Source of the DNA: an uncultured Eubacteriaceae bacterium
Lineage (GTDB): Bacteria > Bacillota > Clostridia > Lachnospirales > CAG-274
Direction: 5' to 3'
Assembly (NCBI GenBank): GCA_947086655.1
Contig: CAMTZM010000021.1
Location: 1 to 41,263 of the forward strand
DNA: 41,263 bases
Position numbers and translations under genes: made by a program. The first letter of the stretch is position 1. The number at the start of each line of letters is the position of its first letter. The notes below the pieces were generated by a model, which saw only the letters and a program-made list of their open reading frames with translations, was not told the origin of the DNA and ran no database searches. This document shows positions 17,188 to 25,477 of the stretch, in pieces.

Positions 17188-17240
17188 TTGATTGTTTTTG
17201 ATTATTTATGATTGACTTTGACTGTTTTAAATGTTATTAT
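17188..17240 (+). promoter_or_regulatory. Fructose operon promoter with tandem decamer operator
   Basis: The 325-bp gap between ileS and fruR holds the ileS terminator and this site. Promoter: TTGACT (17212-17217), a 17-bp spacer and TATTAT (17235-17240). Four 10-bp direct repeats of the form TTGATTGTTT run head to tail from 17188 to 17227 across the -35. A further TTGATT copy lies at 17166. Arrays of short direct repeats are typical of DeoR-family operators, and FruR is encoded just downstream, so autoregulation is likely. Confidence 0.65.
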
Positions 17241-17266
17241 TAATTCATACAAAGGAAGTGATAAAA

Positions 17267-18013
17267 ATGCTTGCAAATGAGAGACAAGTTAAAATACTAA
17301 ATATAGTAAACGACAAAAAAAATATTTCCGTTTCCGAGCTTAAAAAACTTCTTAATATATCAGAATCGACAATAAGAAGAGACTTATCTTATCTTAATTC
17401 TCAAAATAAGCTTGTAAAAGTTCACGGCGGTGCAGCATGTGTACAAAATTTTTTTACGGCTGAAGAAGCCGACATAGCTACAAAAAAAACACTCAACATA
17501 GAACAAAAGAAATTAATAGGAAAAAGAGCGGCGGCTTTAATTAAAGAGAATGATTTTGTATATATAGATGCCGGAACAACTGCAGAAACAATGACAGAAT
17601 ATATAAATCAAAAAAAAGCAGTATATATAACAAACGGAATTGAAACAGCTAAAAAACTTGCTCAAAAAGGGTTTAATGTAAATATTATATGCGGAAGGCT
17701 TAAAAAGGGAACAGAAGCTATTGTAGGGGGAGAGGCTGTAAAATTAATTAAAAATTATCATTTTACATTAGGCTTTTTCGGCACAAACGGAATAAATTTA
17801 AAAACAGGGTTTACTACTCCAGACATAGAGGAGGCGTCAGTAAAAGAACAAGCAGTTAAAAATTGCCGAAACAGCTATATACTTGCTGATTCCGATAAAT
17901 TAAACAAAATAACCGCCGTTAGTTTTGCAGCTTTAGAGAGTTCAGCAATTATAACTGTAAAATGCGCAGAAACTGATATTTTCAAAAAAAGAACTGTTAT
18001 ATTGGAGGTGTAA
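17267..18013 (+). CDS. fruR: DeoR-family transcriptional regulator of the fructose operon
   Basis: DeoR-type repressor of 248 residues. The N-terminal helix-turn-helix runs about 1-56 (MLANERQVKILNIV, then ISVSELKKLLNISESTIRRD). The C-terminal sugar-phosphate sensing domain has YIDAGTTAETM, TLGFFGTNGIN and ILADSDKLNK. An upstream in-frame ATG at 17231 would add 12 residues, but AAGGAAG fits the ATG at 17267. It is first in the operon, 4 bp before fruK. By family analogy the ligand is fructose 1-phosphate. Decamer repeats upstream are the likely binding site. Confidence 0.92.
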   Translation: MLANERQVKILNIVNDKKNISVSELKKLLNISESTIRRDLSYLNSQNKLVKVHGGAACVQNFFTAEEADIATKKTLNIEQKKLIGKRAAALIKENDFVYIDAGTTAETMTEYINQKKAVYITNGIETAKKLAQKGFNVNIICGRLKKGTEAIVGGEAVKLIKNYHFTLGFFGTNGINLKTGFTTPDIEEASVKEQAVKNCRNSYILADSDKLNKITAVSFAALESSAIITVKCAETDIFKKRTVILEV

Positions 18014-18017
18014 TAAA

Positions 18018-18923
18018 ATGATTTATACTGTTACATTTAATCCTTCTCTTGATTATGTAATAAATGTAAAAAAATTTACGAAAGGCGATGTAAACAGAAG
18101 TGAAAAAGAAACTATTTACCCCGGAGGAAAAGGTATAAATGTTTCAATAGTGCTTAAAAATATTGGATATGACAGTATTTTATTGGGATTTACAGCCGGT
18201 TTTACCGGAAATGAAATAAAAAGGCTTGTAAAAGATTATGGATGTAAAACAGATTTTATTGAGATAGAAAAAGGATTTTCGAGAATAAACGTAAAAATAA
18301 GGCATTCAGAAGAAACAGACATAAATTGTTCCGGACCTTTAATAGAAGAAAAACATATAAAACTCTTATTTGAAAAACTTAACTTTCTTAATAAAAACGA
18401 CACTTTAATACTTGCCGGAAGTATACCTAATACACTTCCGTCGGACATATATGAAAAAATAATGAAACATCTTTCCGAAAAAAATATAAATATTATTGTA
18501 GATGCTGAAAAACAGCTTTTAGCAAACTGTCTTAAATACAAACCGTTTCTTGTAAAGCCTAATAATATTGAGCTTGGTGAAATATTCAATACAAAAATAA
18601 AAACTCAAGAAGAAGCAATTTGTTATGCAAAACAAATGCAAAAATTAGGAGCGGTAAATGTATTGGTATCAATGGGAGAAAGCGGCGCTATACTTATAGA
18701 CGAATATGAAAAAACACATATAGCCAAGCCGCCCAAAGGTTTGCTTGTAAATTCGGTGGGCGCTGGTGATTCAATGGTTGCCGGTTTTATAGCTGGTTTT
18801 ATTGAAACTAAAGACTATGAAAAAGCATTTAGAAAAAGCATATGTGCCGGAAGTGCTACTGCGTTTTCCCCGTGGCTTGCAACAGGTGAAGAAATATCAA
18901 ATCTTATTAAAAACTGGTTATAA
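18018..18923 (+). CDS. fruK: 1-phosphofructokinase
   Basis: Phosphorylates fructose 1-phosphate, the PTS product, to fructose 1,6-bisphosphate with ATP. It is a PfkB/ribokinase-family sugar kinase of 301 residues. It begins MIYTVTFNPSLDYVINV, has the GGKGINVSIVLKNIG motif, and ends with the catalytic and anion-hole motif VNSVGAGDSMVAGFIAG. The 4-bp spacing to fruR and 33 bp to fruA place it in the fructose operon. It could in principle be a tagatose-6-phosphate kinase, but the operon argues for FruK. Confidence 0.95.
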   Translation: MIYTVTFNPSLDYVINVKKFTKGDVNRSEKETIYPGGKGINVSIVLKNIGYDSILLGFTAGFTGNEIKRLVKDYGCKTDFIEIEKGFSRINVKIRHSEETDINCSGPLIEEKHIKLLFEKLNFLNKNDTLILAGSIPNTLPSDIYEKIMKHLSEKNINIIVDAEKQLLANCLKYKPFLVKPNNIELGEIFNTKIKTQEEAICYAKQMQKLGAVNVLVSMGESGAILIDEYEKTHIAKPPKGLLVNSVGAGDSMVAGFIAGFIETKDYEKAFRKSICAGSATAFSPWLATGEEISNLIKNWL

Positions 18924-18956
18924 AACATATAAAACCAAAATAAAGGAGGTATTTTT

Positions 18957-20828
18957 ATGAAGATAACAGATTTGCTGAAACCCGAAGGCATAAAATTAAA
19001 CGCATCTCCAAACTCTAAAGAATCAGCTATAAACGAACTTGTTGATTTAATGTATGCCTCAGGAAATGTAAATGATAAAGAGGAATACAAAAGAAAAGTT
19101 TTAGAGCGTGAATCTGAAAGTACAACAGGCATAGGAGAGGGAATAGCTATACCTCATGCTAAAACCAATGCTGTAAAAAGAGCCGGGCTTGCAGCAATGG
19201 TAGTTCCAAATGGAGTTGATTTTGAATCCCTTGATGATGAAAAAGCTGTTCTTTTATTTCTTATAGGTTCTCCTGATACTGCCGACAATGTTCATCTTGA
19301 CGTTTTAAGCCGTCTTTCAGCAATGCTTATGGACGACAATTTCAGAAACAGACTTATAAATGCGAAAACAAAAGAAGAATTTTTATCAATTATAGACGAA
19401 ACTGAAAAAGAAAAAAACAACAATGATACTAAATCCACATCAAAAGGATATAGAGTTCTTGCCGTTACAGCTTGTCCAACCGGAATAGCGCATACTTTTA
19501 TGGCGGCTGAAAACCTTGAGACAAAAGCTAAAAAAATGGGAATTTCAATAAAAGTCGAAACAAATGGTTCGGGAGGAATTAAAAATCGTTTAACCTCTGA
19601 AGAGATAGAAAATGCTGAATGTATAATAGTAGCTGCTGATAAAAATGTTGAAATGGCACGCTTTAACGGTAAAAAAGTAATACAGGTAAGAGTTGCCGAC
19701 GGAATAAACAAAGCTGAAGAACTTTTAAACAAAGCTGTTTCCGGAAATGTTCCTATATATCAAAACAAAGCATCTGAAAATATAGTTTCAGATGAAACAT
19801 CTGAGAGTATAGGGCGTCAAATTTATAAGCACCTTATGAATGGAGTATCTCACATGCTTCCATTTGTAATAGGCGGCGGTATATTAATAGCTCTTGCATT
19901 TTTATTTGACGATTATAGTATTGACCCGTCTAATTTTGGTAAAAATACACCTGTGGCAGAATTTTTCAAAACTATCGGTGAGGCTGCTTTTAGTTTTATG
20001 CTGCCTGTACTTGCCGGTTATATAGCATCAAGCATAGCCGACAGACCGGCTTTAGCTGTGGGATTTGTTGGAGGAGCAATAGCCAATGCCGGAGGTTCCG
20101 GCTTTTTAGGAGCTTTAGCGGCTGGGTTTATAGCTGGTTATTTAATTGTTGGATTAAGAAAATTATTTAACTATCTTCCAAAATCATTTGAAGGTACAAA
20201 ACCAGTTCTTCTTTATCCTCTTTTTGGAATACTTTTTATAGGCTTAATCATAACATTTATTATAAATCCTCCTGTATCAGCATTTAATACATGGTTAAGT
20301 TCAGCTCTTAACAGTATGGGAGATACAAGCCGTGTACTTTTGGGGCTTATTTTAGGCGGAATGATGAGCATAGATTTTGGAGGTCCTATAAATAAAGCCG
20401 CTTATGTATTTGGAACAGCATCTATTGCCGACGGAAACTATGAAATAATGGCGCCTGTAATGATAGGAGGAATGGTTCCTCCGCTTGCAATAGCTTTATG
20501 CACCATATTCTTTAAAAAGAAATTTACAAAAAAAGAACGTCAATCAGGATTAACAAATATAATAATGGGACTTTCATTTATTACAGAAGGCGCTATACCT
20601 TTCGCCGCATCAGACCCTCTTAGAGTAATTCCGGCATGTGCTGTTGGTTCTGCTGTTGCCGGCGGACTCTCAATGTTTTTCAACTGTACGCTTATGGCTC
20701 CTCACGGAGGAATATTTGTATTCCCTGTTGTAGGCAATCCACTTAAATATTTAATATCTTTAATTATAGGTTCTGTTGTTTCAATGTTCATATTAGGGCT
20801 TATAAAAAAAGAAGTAACAGAAGAATAA
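18957..20828 (+). CDS. fruA: Fructose PTS permease, EIIABC
   Basis: Takes up fructose and phosphorylates it at C1. Domain order is A-B-C in 623 residues. EIIA (1 to about 150) has phospho-His H67 in GEGIAIPHAKT. EIIB (about 163-265) has phospho-Cys C173 in VTACPTGIAHTFMAAE. EIIC (about 285-623) has multiple membrane segments, with GGGILIALAFLF and FVGGAIANAGGSGFLGAL typical of the fructose family. It has a strong AAAGGAGG site. The phosphate would pass from the co-encoded EI and HPr to H67, then C173, then sugar. Confidence 0.96.
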   Translation: MKITDLLKPEGIKLNASPNSKESAINELVDLMYASGNVNDKEEYKRKVLERESESTTGIGEGIAIPHAKTNAVKRAGLAAMVVPNGVDFESLDDEKAVLLFLIGSPDTADNVHLDVLSRLSAMLMDDNFRNRLINAKTKEEFLSIIDETEKEKNNNDTKSTSKGYRVLAVTACPTGIAHTFMAAENLETKAKKMGISIKVETNGSGGIKNRLTSEEIENAECIIVAADKNVEMARFNGKKVIQVRVADGINKAEELLNKAVSGNVPIYQNKASENIVSDETSESIGRQIYKHLMNGVSHMLPFVIGGGILIALAFLFDDYSIDPSNFGKNTPVAEFFKTIGEAAFSFMLPVLAGYIASSIADRPALAVGFVGGAIANAGGSGFLGALAAGFIAGYLIVGLRKLFNYLPKSFEGTKPVLLYPLFGILFIGLIITFIINPPVSAFNTWLSSALNSMGDTSRVLLGLILGGMMSIDFGGPINKAAYVFGTASIADGNYEIMAPVMIGGMVPPLAIALCTIFFKKKFTKKERQSGLTNIIMGLSFITEGAIPFAASDPLRVIPACAVGSAVAGGLSMFFNCTLMAPHGGIFVFPVVGNPLKYLISLIIGSVVSMFILGLIKKEVTEE

Positions 20829-20870
20829 AAAAACAAAAATTAATTAAAATTTAAAAAGGAGTGTTTAATT

Positions 20871-21128
20871 ATGGAACAAATTAAATATGTAATAAAGGAC
20901 AATGCCGGAATACACGCAAGACCAGCCGGGCTTTTAGTAAAATTAGCTAAAGAATTTGAATCAAGCATAACTATTGAAAAAGACGGAAAAACTGCCGATG
21001 CAAGAAAAATATTAGCTGTTATGAGCCTTGGAGCTAAAAAAGATGATGAAATTACAGTTAAAATAGATGGAAACGATGCCGAAAGTGCAGCAAATAAAAT
21101 AAAAGAATTTTTAGAAAATAATTTATAA
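20871..21128 (+). CDS. ptsH: HPr-like phosphocarrier with Lys at position 46
   Basis: An 85-residue HPr. The phospho-histidine is H15 in GIHARPAG, as in all HPr. Residue 46, normally Ser in LKSIMGVMSLG and the target of HPr kinase in Firmicutes, is Lys here (ARKILAVMSLG). This HPr can therefore pass phosphate from EI to EIIA but should not form P-Ser-HPr or act with CcpA in catabolite repression. It lies between fruA and ptsI, so it is probably dedicated to fructose uptake, like the FPr of enteric bacteria. A second, canonical HPr is likely elsewhere in the genome (inference). Confidence 0.93.
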   Translation: MEQIKYVIKDNAGIHARPAGLLVKLAKEFESSITIEKDGKTADARKILAVMSLGAKKDDEITVKIDGNDAESAANKIKEFLENNL

Positions 21129-21167
21129 TAAAATATTTACTCAATCTGTTAATAGGAGGCGTTTTAA

Positions 21168-22817
21168 ATGATTATCATAAAAGGAAAAAGCGTATTTAAA
21201 GCAATAGCAATAGGAAAGCTTGCCTTTTATAAACGTGGAAAGCAGCAAATAAAACGATACCATATTGACAGCGTACAAGATGAGATAAAGCGTTTTCAAA
21301 AAGCAAGAGACAGCGCTGTATCAGAACTTAAAAAGCTTTATGACAAAGCGTTAAAAGAAGTTGGAGAGGCAAGTGCTCTTATATTTGAGATACATCAAAT
21401 GATGCTTCTTGACGATGACTATAACGAATCTATTGAAAACATTATTAAAACACAAAATATAAATGCTGAATTTGCCATAGGAACAACTTCTGATAATTTT
21501 TCTCAAATGTTTGCATCAATGGAAGACAGTTATATGCGTGAAAGAGCTCATGATATAAAAGATATTTCAGACAGAGTTTTAAACAAACTTTTAGGAGTTG
21601 AATTTGATTTTATAAACTCTAAAGAACCTGTAATAATAGCTGCCGACGACTTAGCTCCAAGCGAAACTGTTCAGCTTGACAAATCAAAAGTATTGGGATT
21701 TATTACGCTTTATGGTTCTTCAAATTCTCACACTGCTATATTAGCAAGAAGTATGAATATAGCTTCTGTAATAAACGCTAATGGTATACTTAATGACAGT
21801 TATGCTGGTAAAATGACTATTATAGACGGTTTTACGGGAAACATTTATATTGAACCAGATGATGCCACATTATCAAGATTATCGGCTAAAAAAGCACTTG
21901 AGGAAGAAAAAATCAGACTTTTAGAAAATTATAAAGGTAAGCCTAACATTACAATTGACGGCAAAAAAATAGAAATATATGCAAATATAGGAAACATATC
22001 TGATATGGCAGCCGTACTTAAAAATGACGCCGGAGGAATAGGTCTTTTCAGAAGTGAGTTTATTTATCTTGAAAGCAAAACATATCCAACAGAAAACGAA
22101 CAGTTTTCTATATATAAAACTGCTGCCGAAAATATGGCAGGCAAGAAAACAATTATAAGAACGCTGGATATAGGAGCAGATAAAAAAATTAACTACTTTA
22201 ATCTTCCTCATGAAGAAAATCCGGCATTGGGATATCGTGCTATAAGAATATGCCTTACAAGACCTGAAATTTTCAAAACTCAGCTTCGTGCCATTTTTAG
22301 AGCGTCAGCCTTTGGAAACATATCAATAATGTTTCCTATGATTACCTCTCTTTGTGAAATACAAAAAATAAAGGAAATAGTTAAAGAAGTTCAAAACGAA
22401 CTTGAAACAGAAAATATACCTTTTAATAAAAATACAGAATTAGGAATAATGATAGAAACTCCGGCGGCAGCACTTATAAGCGATATACTTGCAAAAGAGG
22501 TTGATTTTTTCAGTATAGGAACAAACGACCTTACACAATACACACTTGCCATGGACAGACAAAACCAAAAACTTGAGGAATTTCTTAATCCATATCATAC
22601 ATCCATATTAAGACTTATAAAACTTGTATGTGATAACGGGCATAAAAATGGGATATGGGTAGGAATATGCGGCGAGCTCGGCTCTGACCTTAATTTAACA
22701 GAAACTCTGCTCTCTATTGGAATTGACGAACTTTCTGTATCACCTCCAAATATTCTTCCTTTAAGGAAAAAAGTTATAGAAACAGACATATCAAAAATAG
22801 AAAATAAAATATTTTAG
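21168..22817 (+). CDS. ptsI: PTS Enzyme I (PEP-protein phosphotransferase)
   Basis: Transfers phosphate from PEP to HPr. In 549 residues it has the HPr-binding helical part (about 25-145), the phospho-histidine H188 in YGSSNSHTAILARS, and the C-terminal PEP barrel with GIGLFRSEFIYL, FFSIGTNDLTQYTLAMDR and the catalytic Cys in VGICGELGSD. It is about 20 residues shorter than typical EI, and the His loop has SN where most have RT. It is the last gene of the fructose operon, with an AGGAGG site. A dedicated EI plus HPr next to FruA suggests a self-contained fructose relay. Confidence 0.95.
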   Translation: MIIIKGKSVFKAIAIGKLAFYKRGKQQIKRYHIDSVQDEIKRFQKARDSAVSELKKLYDKALKEVGEASALIFEIHQMMLLDDDYNESIENIIKTQNINAEFAIGTTSDNFSQMFASMEDSYMRERAHDIKDISDRVLNKLLGVEFDFINSKEPVIIAADDLAPSETVQLDKSKVLGFITLYGSSNSHTAILARSMNIASVINANGILNDSYAGKMTIIDGFTGNIYIEPDDATLSRLSAKKALEEEKIRLLENYKGKPNITIDGKKIEIYANIGNISDMAAVLKNDAGGIGLFRSEFIYLESKTYPTENEQFSIYKTAAENMAGKKTIIRTLDIGADKKINYFNLPHEENPALGYRAIRICLTRPEIFKTQLRAIFRASAFGNISIMFPMITSLCEIQKIKEIVKEVQNELETENIPFNKNTELGIMIETPAAALISDILAKEVDFFSIGTNDLTQYTLAMDRQNQKLEEFLNPYHTSILRLIKLVCDNGHKNGIWVGICGELGSDLNLTETLLSIGIDELSVSPPNILPLRKKVIETDISKIENKIF

Positions 22818-22860
22818 TATATAAAGCGCATTTGAAAACTAAAATACACATAAAAAACTA

Positions 22861-22900
22861 TTGACAAAAATTATTATTTTTATTATAATAATTTTTGTCA
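22861..22900 (+). promoter_or_regulatory. Consensus promoter of tRNA-Leu inside a 16-bp inverted repeat
   Basis: TTGACA (22861-22866), a 17-bp spacer and TATAAT (22884-22889): a perfect sigma-A promoter ending just before the tRNA. The same DNA is a near-complete palindrome: 22862-22877 is the exact inverse of 22885-22900, with a 7-nt loop. It may also serve as a terminator for ptsI. Confidence 0.75.
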
Positions 22901-22903
22901 TAT

Positions 22904-22986
22904 GCGGATGTGGCGGAATGGCAGACGCAGTAGACTCAAAATCTACCGGAGGTGACTTCGTGAGGGTTCGAGTCCCTCCATCCGCA
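22904..22986 (+). tRNA. tRNA-Leu (CAA)
   Basis: Acceptor arms GCGGATG and CATCCGC pair fully, followed by discriminator A. The anticodon stem GTAGA/TCTAC holds loop CTCAAAA, giving anticodon CAA (codon UUG). A long variable arm (CGGAGGTGACTTCGTG) marks a class II tRNA, and the T arm has GGTTCGAGTCC. CCA is not encoded. Confidence 0.97.
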
Positions 22987-22990
22987 TTTT

Positions 22991-23028
22991 AAAGGCTGTT
23001 GTAATTAATTTACAGCAGCCTTTTTTTT
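22991..23028 (+). terminator. Terminator after tRNA-Leu
   Basis: AAGGCTGTTGTAA pairs with TTACAGCAGCCTT (one G-T wobble) and is followed by eight T's at 23021-23028. Confidence 0.9.
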
Positions 23029-23071
23029 ATTTGAAACAGCTTAATAATTGACTATAAATTTTCTAAAAGCA

Positions 23072-23100
23072 TTGATATTTTAAATTCTATATTGTAAAAT
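23072..23100 (+). promoter_or_regulatory. Sigma-A promoter of the polyamine operon
   Basis: TTGATA (23072-23077), a 17-bp spacer and TAAAAT (23095-23100). It gives a leader of about 70 nt before speD, with a weak AGCAAT/ATTGCT hairpin near 23104-23137. Confidence 0.6.
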
Positions 23101-23177
23101 AGTAAGCAATAAAAATTAATATTATAAATAATTGCTGTTCTAAGCGATGTTTTTTAAATGTTTTCAGAAAGGTTGTG

Positions 23178-23990
23178 ATGTTAGGGTTGGAAAACAAGCT
23201 AAAGTTATATGGCTTTAATAATCTTACAAAAACTTTAAGCTTTAATATATATGATGTGTGTTACGCAAAAAGTGAGCGCGAGCAAAAAGACTATATAGCA
23301 TATATAGACGAGCAGTATAATTCAGAGAGACTTACAAAAATACTTTGCGGTGTTACAGAAATAATAGGCGCTCACGTTCTTAACATATCAAAACAAGACT
23401 ATGAACCTCAAGGCGCAAGCGTAACAATACTTATAACAGAAAAAGCTCTTTCACTTCATAAAAAAAATGATATTCAAGATGCTGAAGAAGAAATTGTAAA
23501 GACGAGAAAATCCGTTGTAAGTCATTTAGATAAAAGCCATGTAACAGTACACACCTACCCTGAATACCACCCCTATAACTCAATAGCAACATTCAGGGTT
23601 GATATTGACGTATCAACATGCGGTGAAGTTTCTCCTCTTAACGCCCTTGATTATCTCATAGGAAGTTTTGATTCGGATATTATAACAACAGATTACAGAA
23701 TAAGAGGTTTTACAAGAGATGTAGACGGAAAAAAGCTTTTTATTGACCATAATATGACAAGTATACAAGATTATATAAACAAAAAAACTCTAAAAAAGTA
23801 TGACGCAATAGATGTAAATGTATACCAATCAAATATATTTCACACAAAAATGCTTATAAAAGAGATTGACTTGCAAAATTATCTTTTCAATACAGATGTA
23901 TACGAGCTTCCCCCTAAAAGGAGACTTGAGATTACAGACAGTTTAAGACGTGAAATGATTGAGATTTTCAGCGGAATAAATATATATTAA
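23178..23990 (+). CDS. speD: S-adenosylmethionine decarboxylase, long bacterial form
   Basis: Makes decarboxylated SAM, the aminopropyl donor for SpeE. It matches the E. coli-type proenzyme of about 265-270 residues rather than the short Bacillus form. The chain is expected to cleave itself before Ser120 in [13 protein letters not shown], leaving the pyruvoyl cofactor on that Ser. [14 protein letters not shown] and the C-terminal [14 protein letters not shown] are family landmarks. A GTG at 23175 precedes the ATG at 23178; the GAAAGG site fits the ATG better. It is the first gene of the polyamine operon, 12 bp before the start of the decarboxylase gene. Confidence 0.95.
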   Translation: MLGLENKLKLYGFNNLTKTLSFNIYDVCYAKSEREQKDYIAYIDEQYNSERLTKILCGVTEIIGAHVLNISKQDYEPQGASVTILITEKALSLHKKNDIQDAEEEIVKTRKSVVSHLDKSHVTVHTYPEYHPYNSIATFRVDIDVSTCGEVSPLNALDYLIGSFDSDIITTDYRIRGFTRDVDGKKLFIDHNMTSIQDYINKKTLKKYDAIDVNVYQSNIFHTKMLIKEIDLQNYLFNTDVYELPPKRRLEITDSLRREMIEIFSGINIY

Positions 23991-24002
23991 GAGGATATGG
24001 AA

Positions 24003-25472
24003 ATGTATAAATTAAATCAAAAAAAAATGCCTATATATGAAGCATTAAACAATTATAAAAGTTTAAGACGTGTCCCTTTTGACGTACCTGGGCATAAAAG
24101 AGGCCGTGCAAACAAAGAACTGACAGAATTTCTTGGTTTAAATTGTATGAGCGCTGATGTAAATTCAATGAAACCTCTTGATAATCTCTGTCATCCTGTA
24201 TCTGTAATAAAAGAAGCGGAAGAACTTGCCGCCGACGCCTTTGGTGCGAAACATGCTTTTTTTATGGTAAATGGCACAACTTCAGCCGTACAGTCAATGG
24301 TAATGACTGCATGCAAAAGAGGGGATAAAATAATTATGCCCCGAAATGTTCATAGAAGCGCTATAAATGCGCTTGTTGTCTGCGGTGCTGTTCCTGTTTA
24401 TGTAAACCCCGGTGTAAATAAAGAATTGGGCATACCTCTCGGAATGAGCGTTAAAAATGTAAAGCAAGCTATTTTAGAACACCCTGAGGCAAAGGCTATA
24501 CTTGTAAACAATCCTACGTATTACGGAGTTTGTTCTCCATTAAAAGAAATTGTAAAACTTGCTCATAAAAACGGAATGCTTGTACTTGTTGACGAAGCAC
24601 ACGGCACACACTTTTATTTTAACGATTCTCTCCCTATATCGGCAATGGCAGCCGGAGCTGATATGGCAGCAGTAAGCATGCACAAAACCGGCGGAAGTCT
24701 TACACAAAGTTCTTTTTTACTTATAAATAATGAAATAAGTTCAGGGTATGTAAGACAAATAATAAACTTAACTCAGACAACAAGCGGTTCTTATTTGCTT
24801 TTATCATCGCTTGACATGTCAAGAAAAAATCTTGCTTTAAACGGAGTTGATATTTTTAACACAATTATAGAGCTTGCAGACTATTCAAGAAAAGAAATAA
24901 ATAAACTCGGAGGATATTACGCATTTGGCAAAGAACTTATAAATAATGACTCAGTATATGACTTTGATACGACAAAACTTTCAGTACATACAATGAATAT
25001 AGGGCTTGCCGGTATTGAGGTATATGATATATTAAGAGATGACTACAATATACAAATAGAGTTTGGAGATATAGGAAATTTTCTTGCTATAATTTCGGTA
25101 GGTGACAAAGCTTTGGCAATAGAACGGCTTATATCATCTCTTGCAGAAATTAAAAGGCTTTACTCAAAAAACAAAGCCGGACTTTTCGACCATGAATATA
25201 TAAATCCTTTAGCGGCTATGACACCTCAAAAAGCTTTTTACTCTGAAAAAATTTCGATACCAATTAATAATAGCTGCGGAAAAATAAGCAGTGAATTTGT
25301 TATGTGCTATCCTCCCGGAATACCTATATTAGCGCCTGGGGAATATATTACAAAGGATATATTAAATTATATAGCCTATGCTAAAGAAAAAGGTTGTTTT
25401 ATGACAGGTACAGAAGATATAAATATAGAAAAAATAAATGTCGTTTCAGAGTTTGACAGCCGAAAGGAGTAA
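24003..25472 (+). CDS. speA: Orn/Lys/Arg decarboxylase, probably arginine decarboxylase
   Basis: PLP-dependent fold-type I decarboxylase of about 490 residues, complete. It has VPFDVPGHKRG, the PLP Asp in LVDEAHGTHF, the Schiff-base Lys in SMHKTGGSLTQ (K228 from this start), and a full C-terminal domain. Family members act on arginine, lysine or ornithine. Arginine is preferred here because an agmatinase-like gene lies two genes downstream. The ATG at 23997 is only one base from the GAGGA site, so the in-frame ATG at 24003 is the more plausible start. A truncated paralogue lies at 82-975. Confidence 0.92.
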   Translation: MYKLNQKKMPIYEALNNYKSLRRVPFDVPGHKRGRANKELTEFLGLNCMSADVNSMKPLDNLCHPVSVIKEAEELAADAFGAKHAFFMVNGTTSAVQSMVMTACKRGDKIIMPRNVHRSAINALVVCGAVPVYVNPGVNKELGIPLGMSVKNVKQAILEHPEAKAILVNNPTYYGVCSPLKEIVKLAHKNGMLVLVDEAHGTHFYFNDSLPISAMAAGADMAAVSMHKTGGSLTQSSFLLINNEISSGYVRQIINLTQTTSGSYLLLSSLDMSRKNLALNGVDIFNTIIELADYSRKEINKLGGYYAFGKELINNDSVYDFDTTKLSVHTMNIGLAGIEVYDILRDDYNIQIEFGDIGNFLAIISVGDKALAIERLISSLAEIKRLYSKNKAGLFDHEYINPLAAMTPQKAFYSEKISIPINNSCGKISSEFVMCYPPGIPILAPGEYITKDILNYIAYAKEKGCFMTGTEDINIEKINVVSEFDSRKE

Positions 25473-25477
25473 ATAAA

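Noticed and set aside
17166..17227. Decamer repeats considered as a CRISPR or satellite array
   Set aside because: The units are 10 bp with no spacers and sit exactly on a promoter, which fits an operator.
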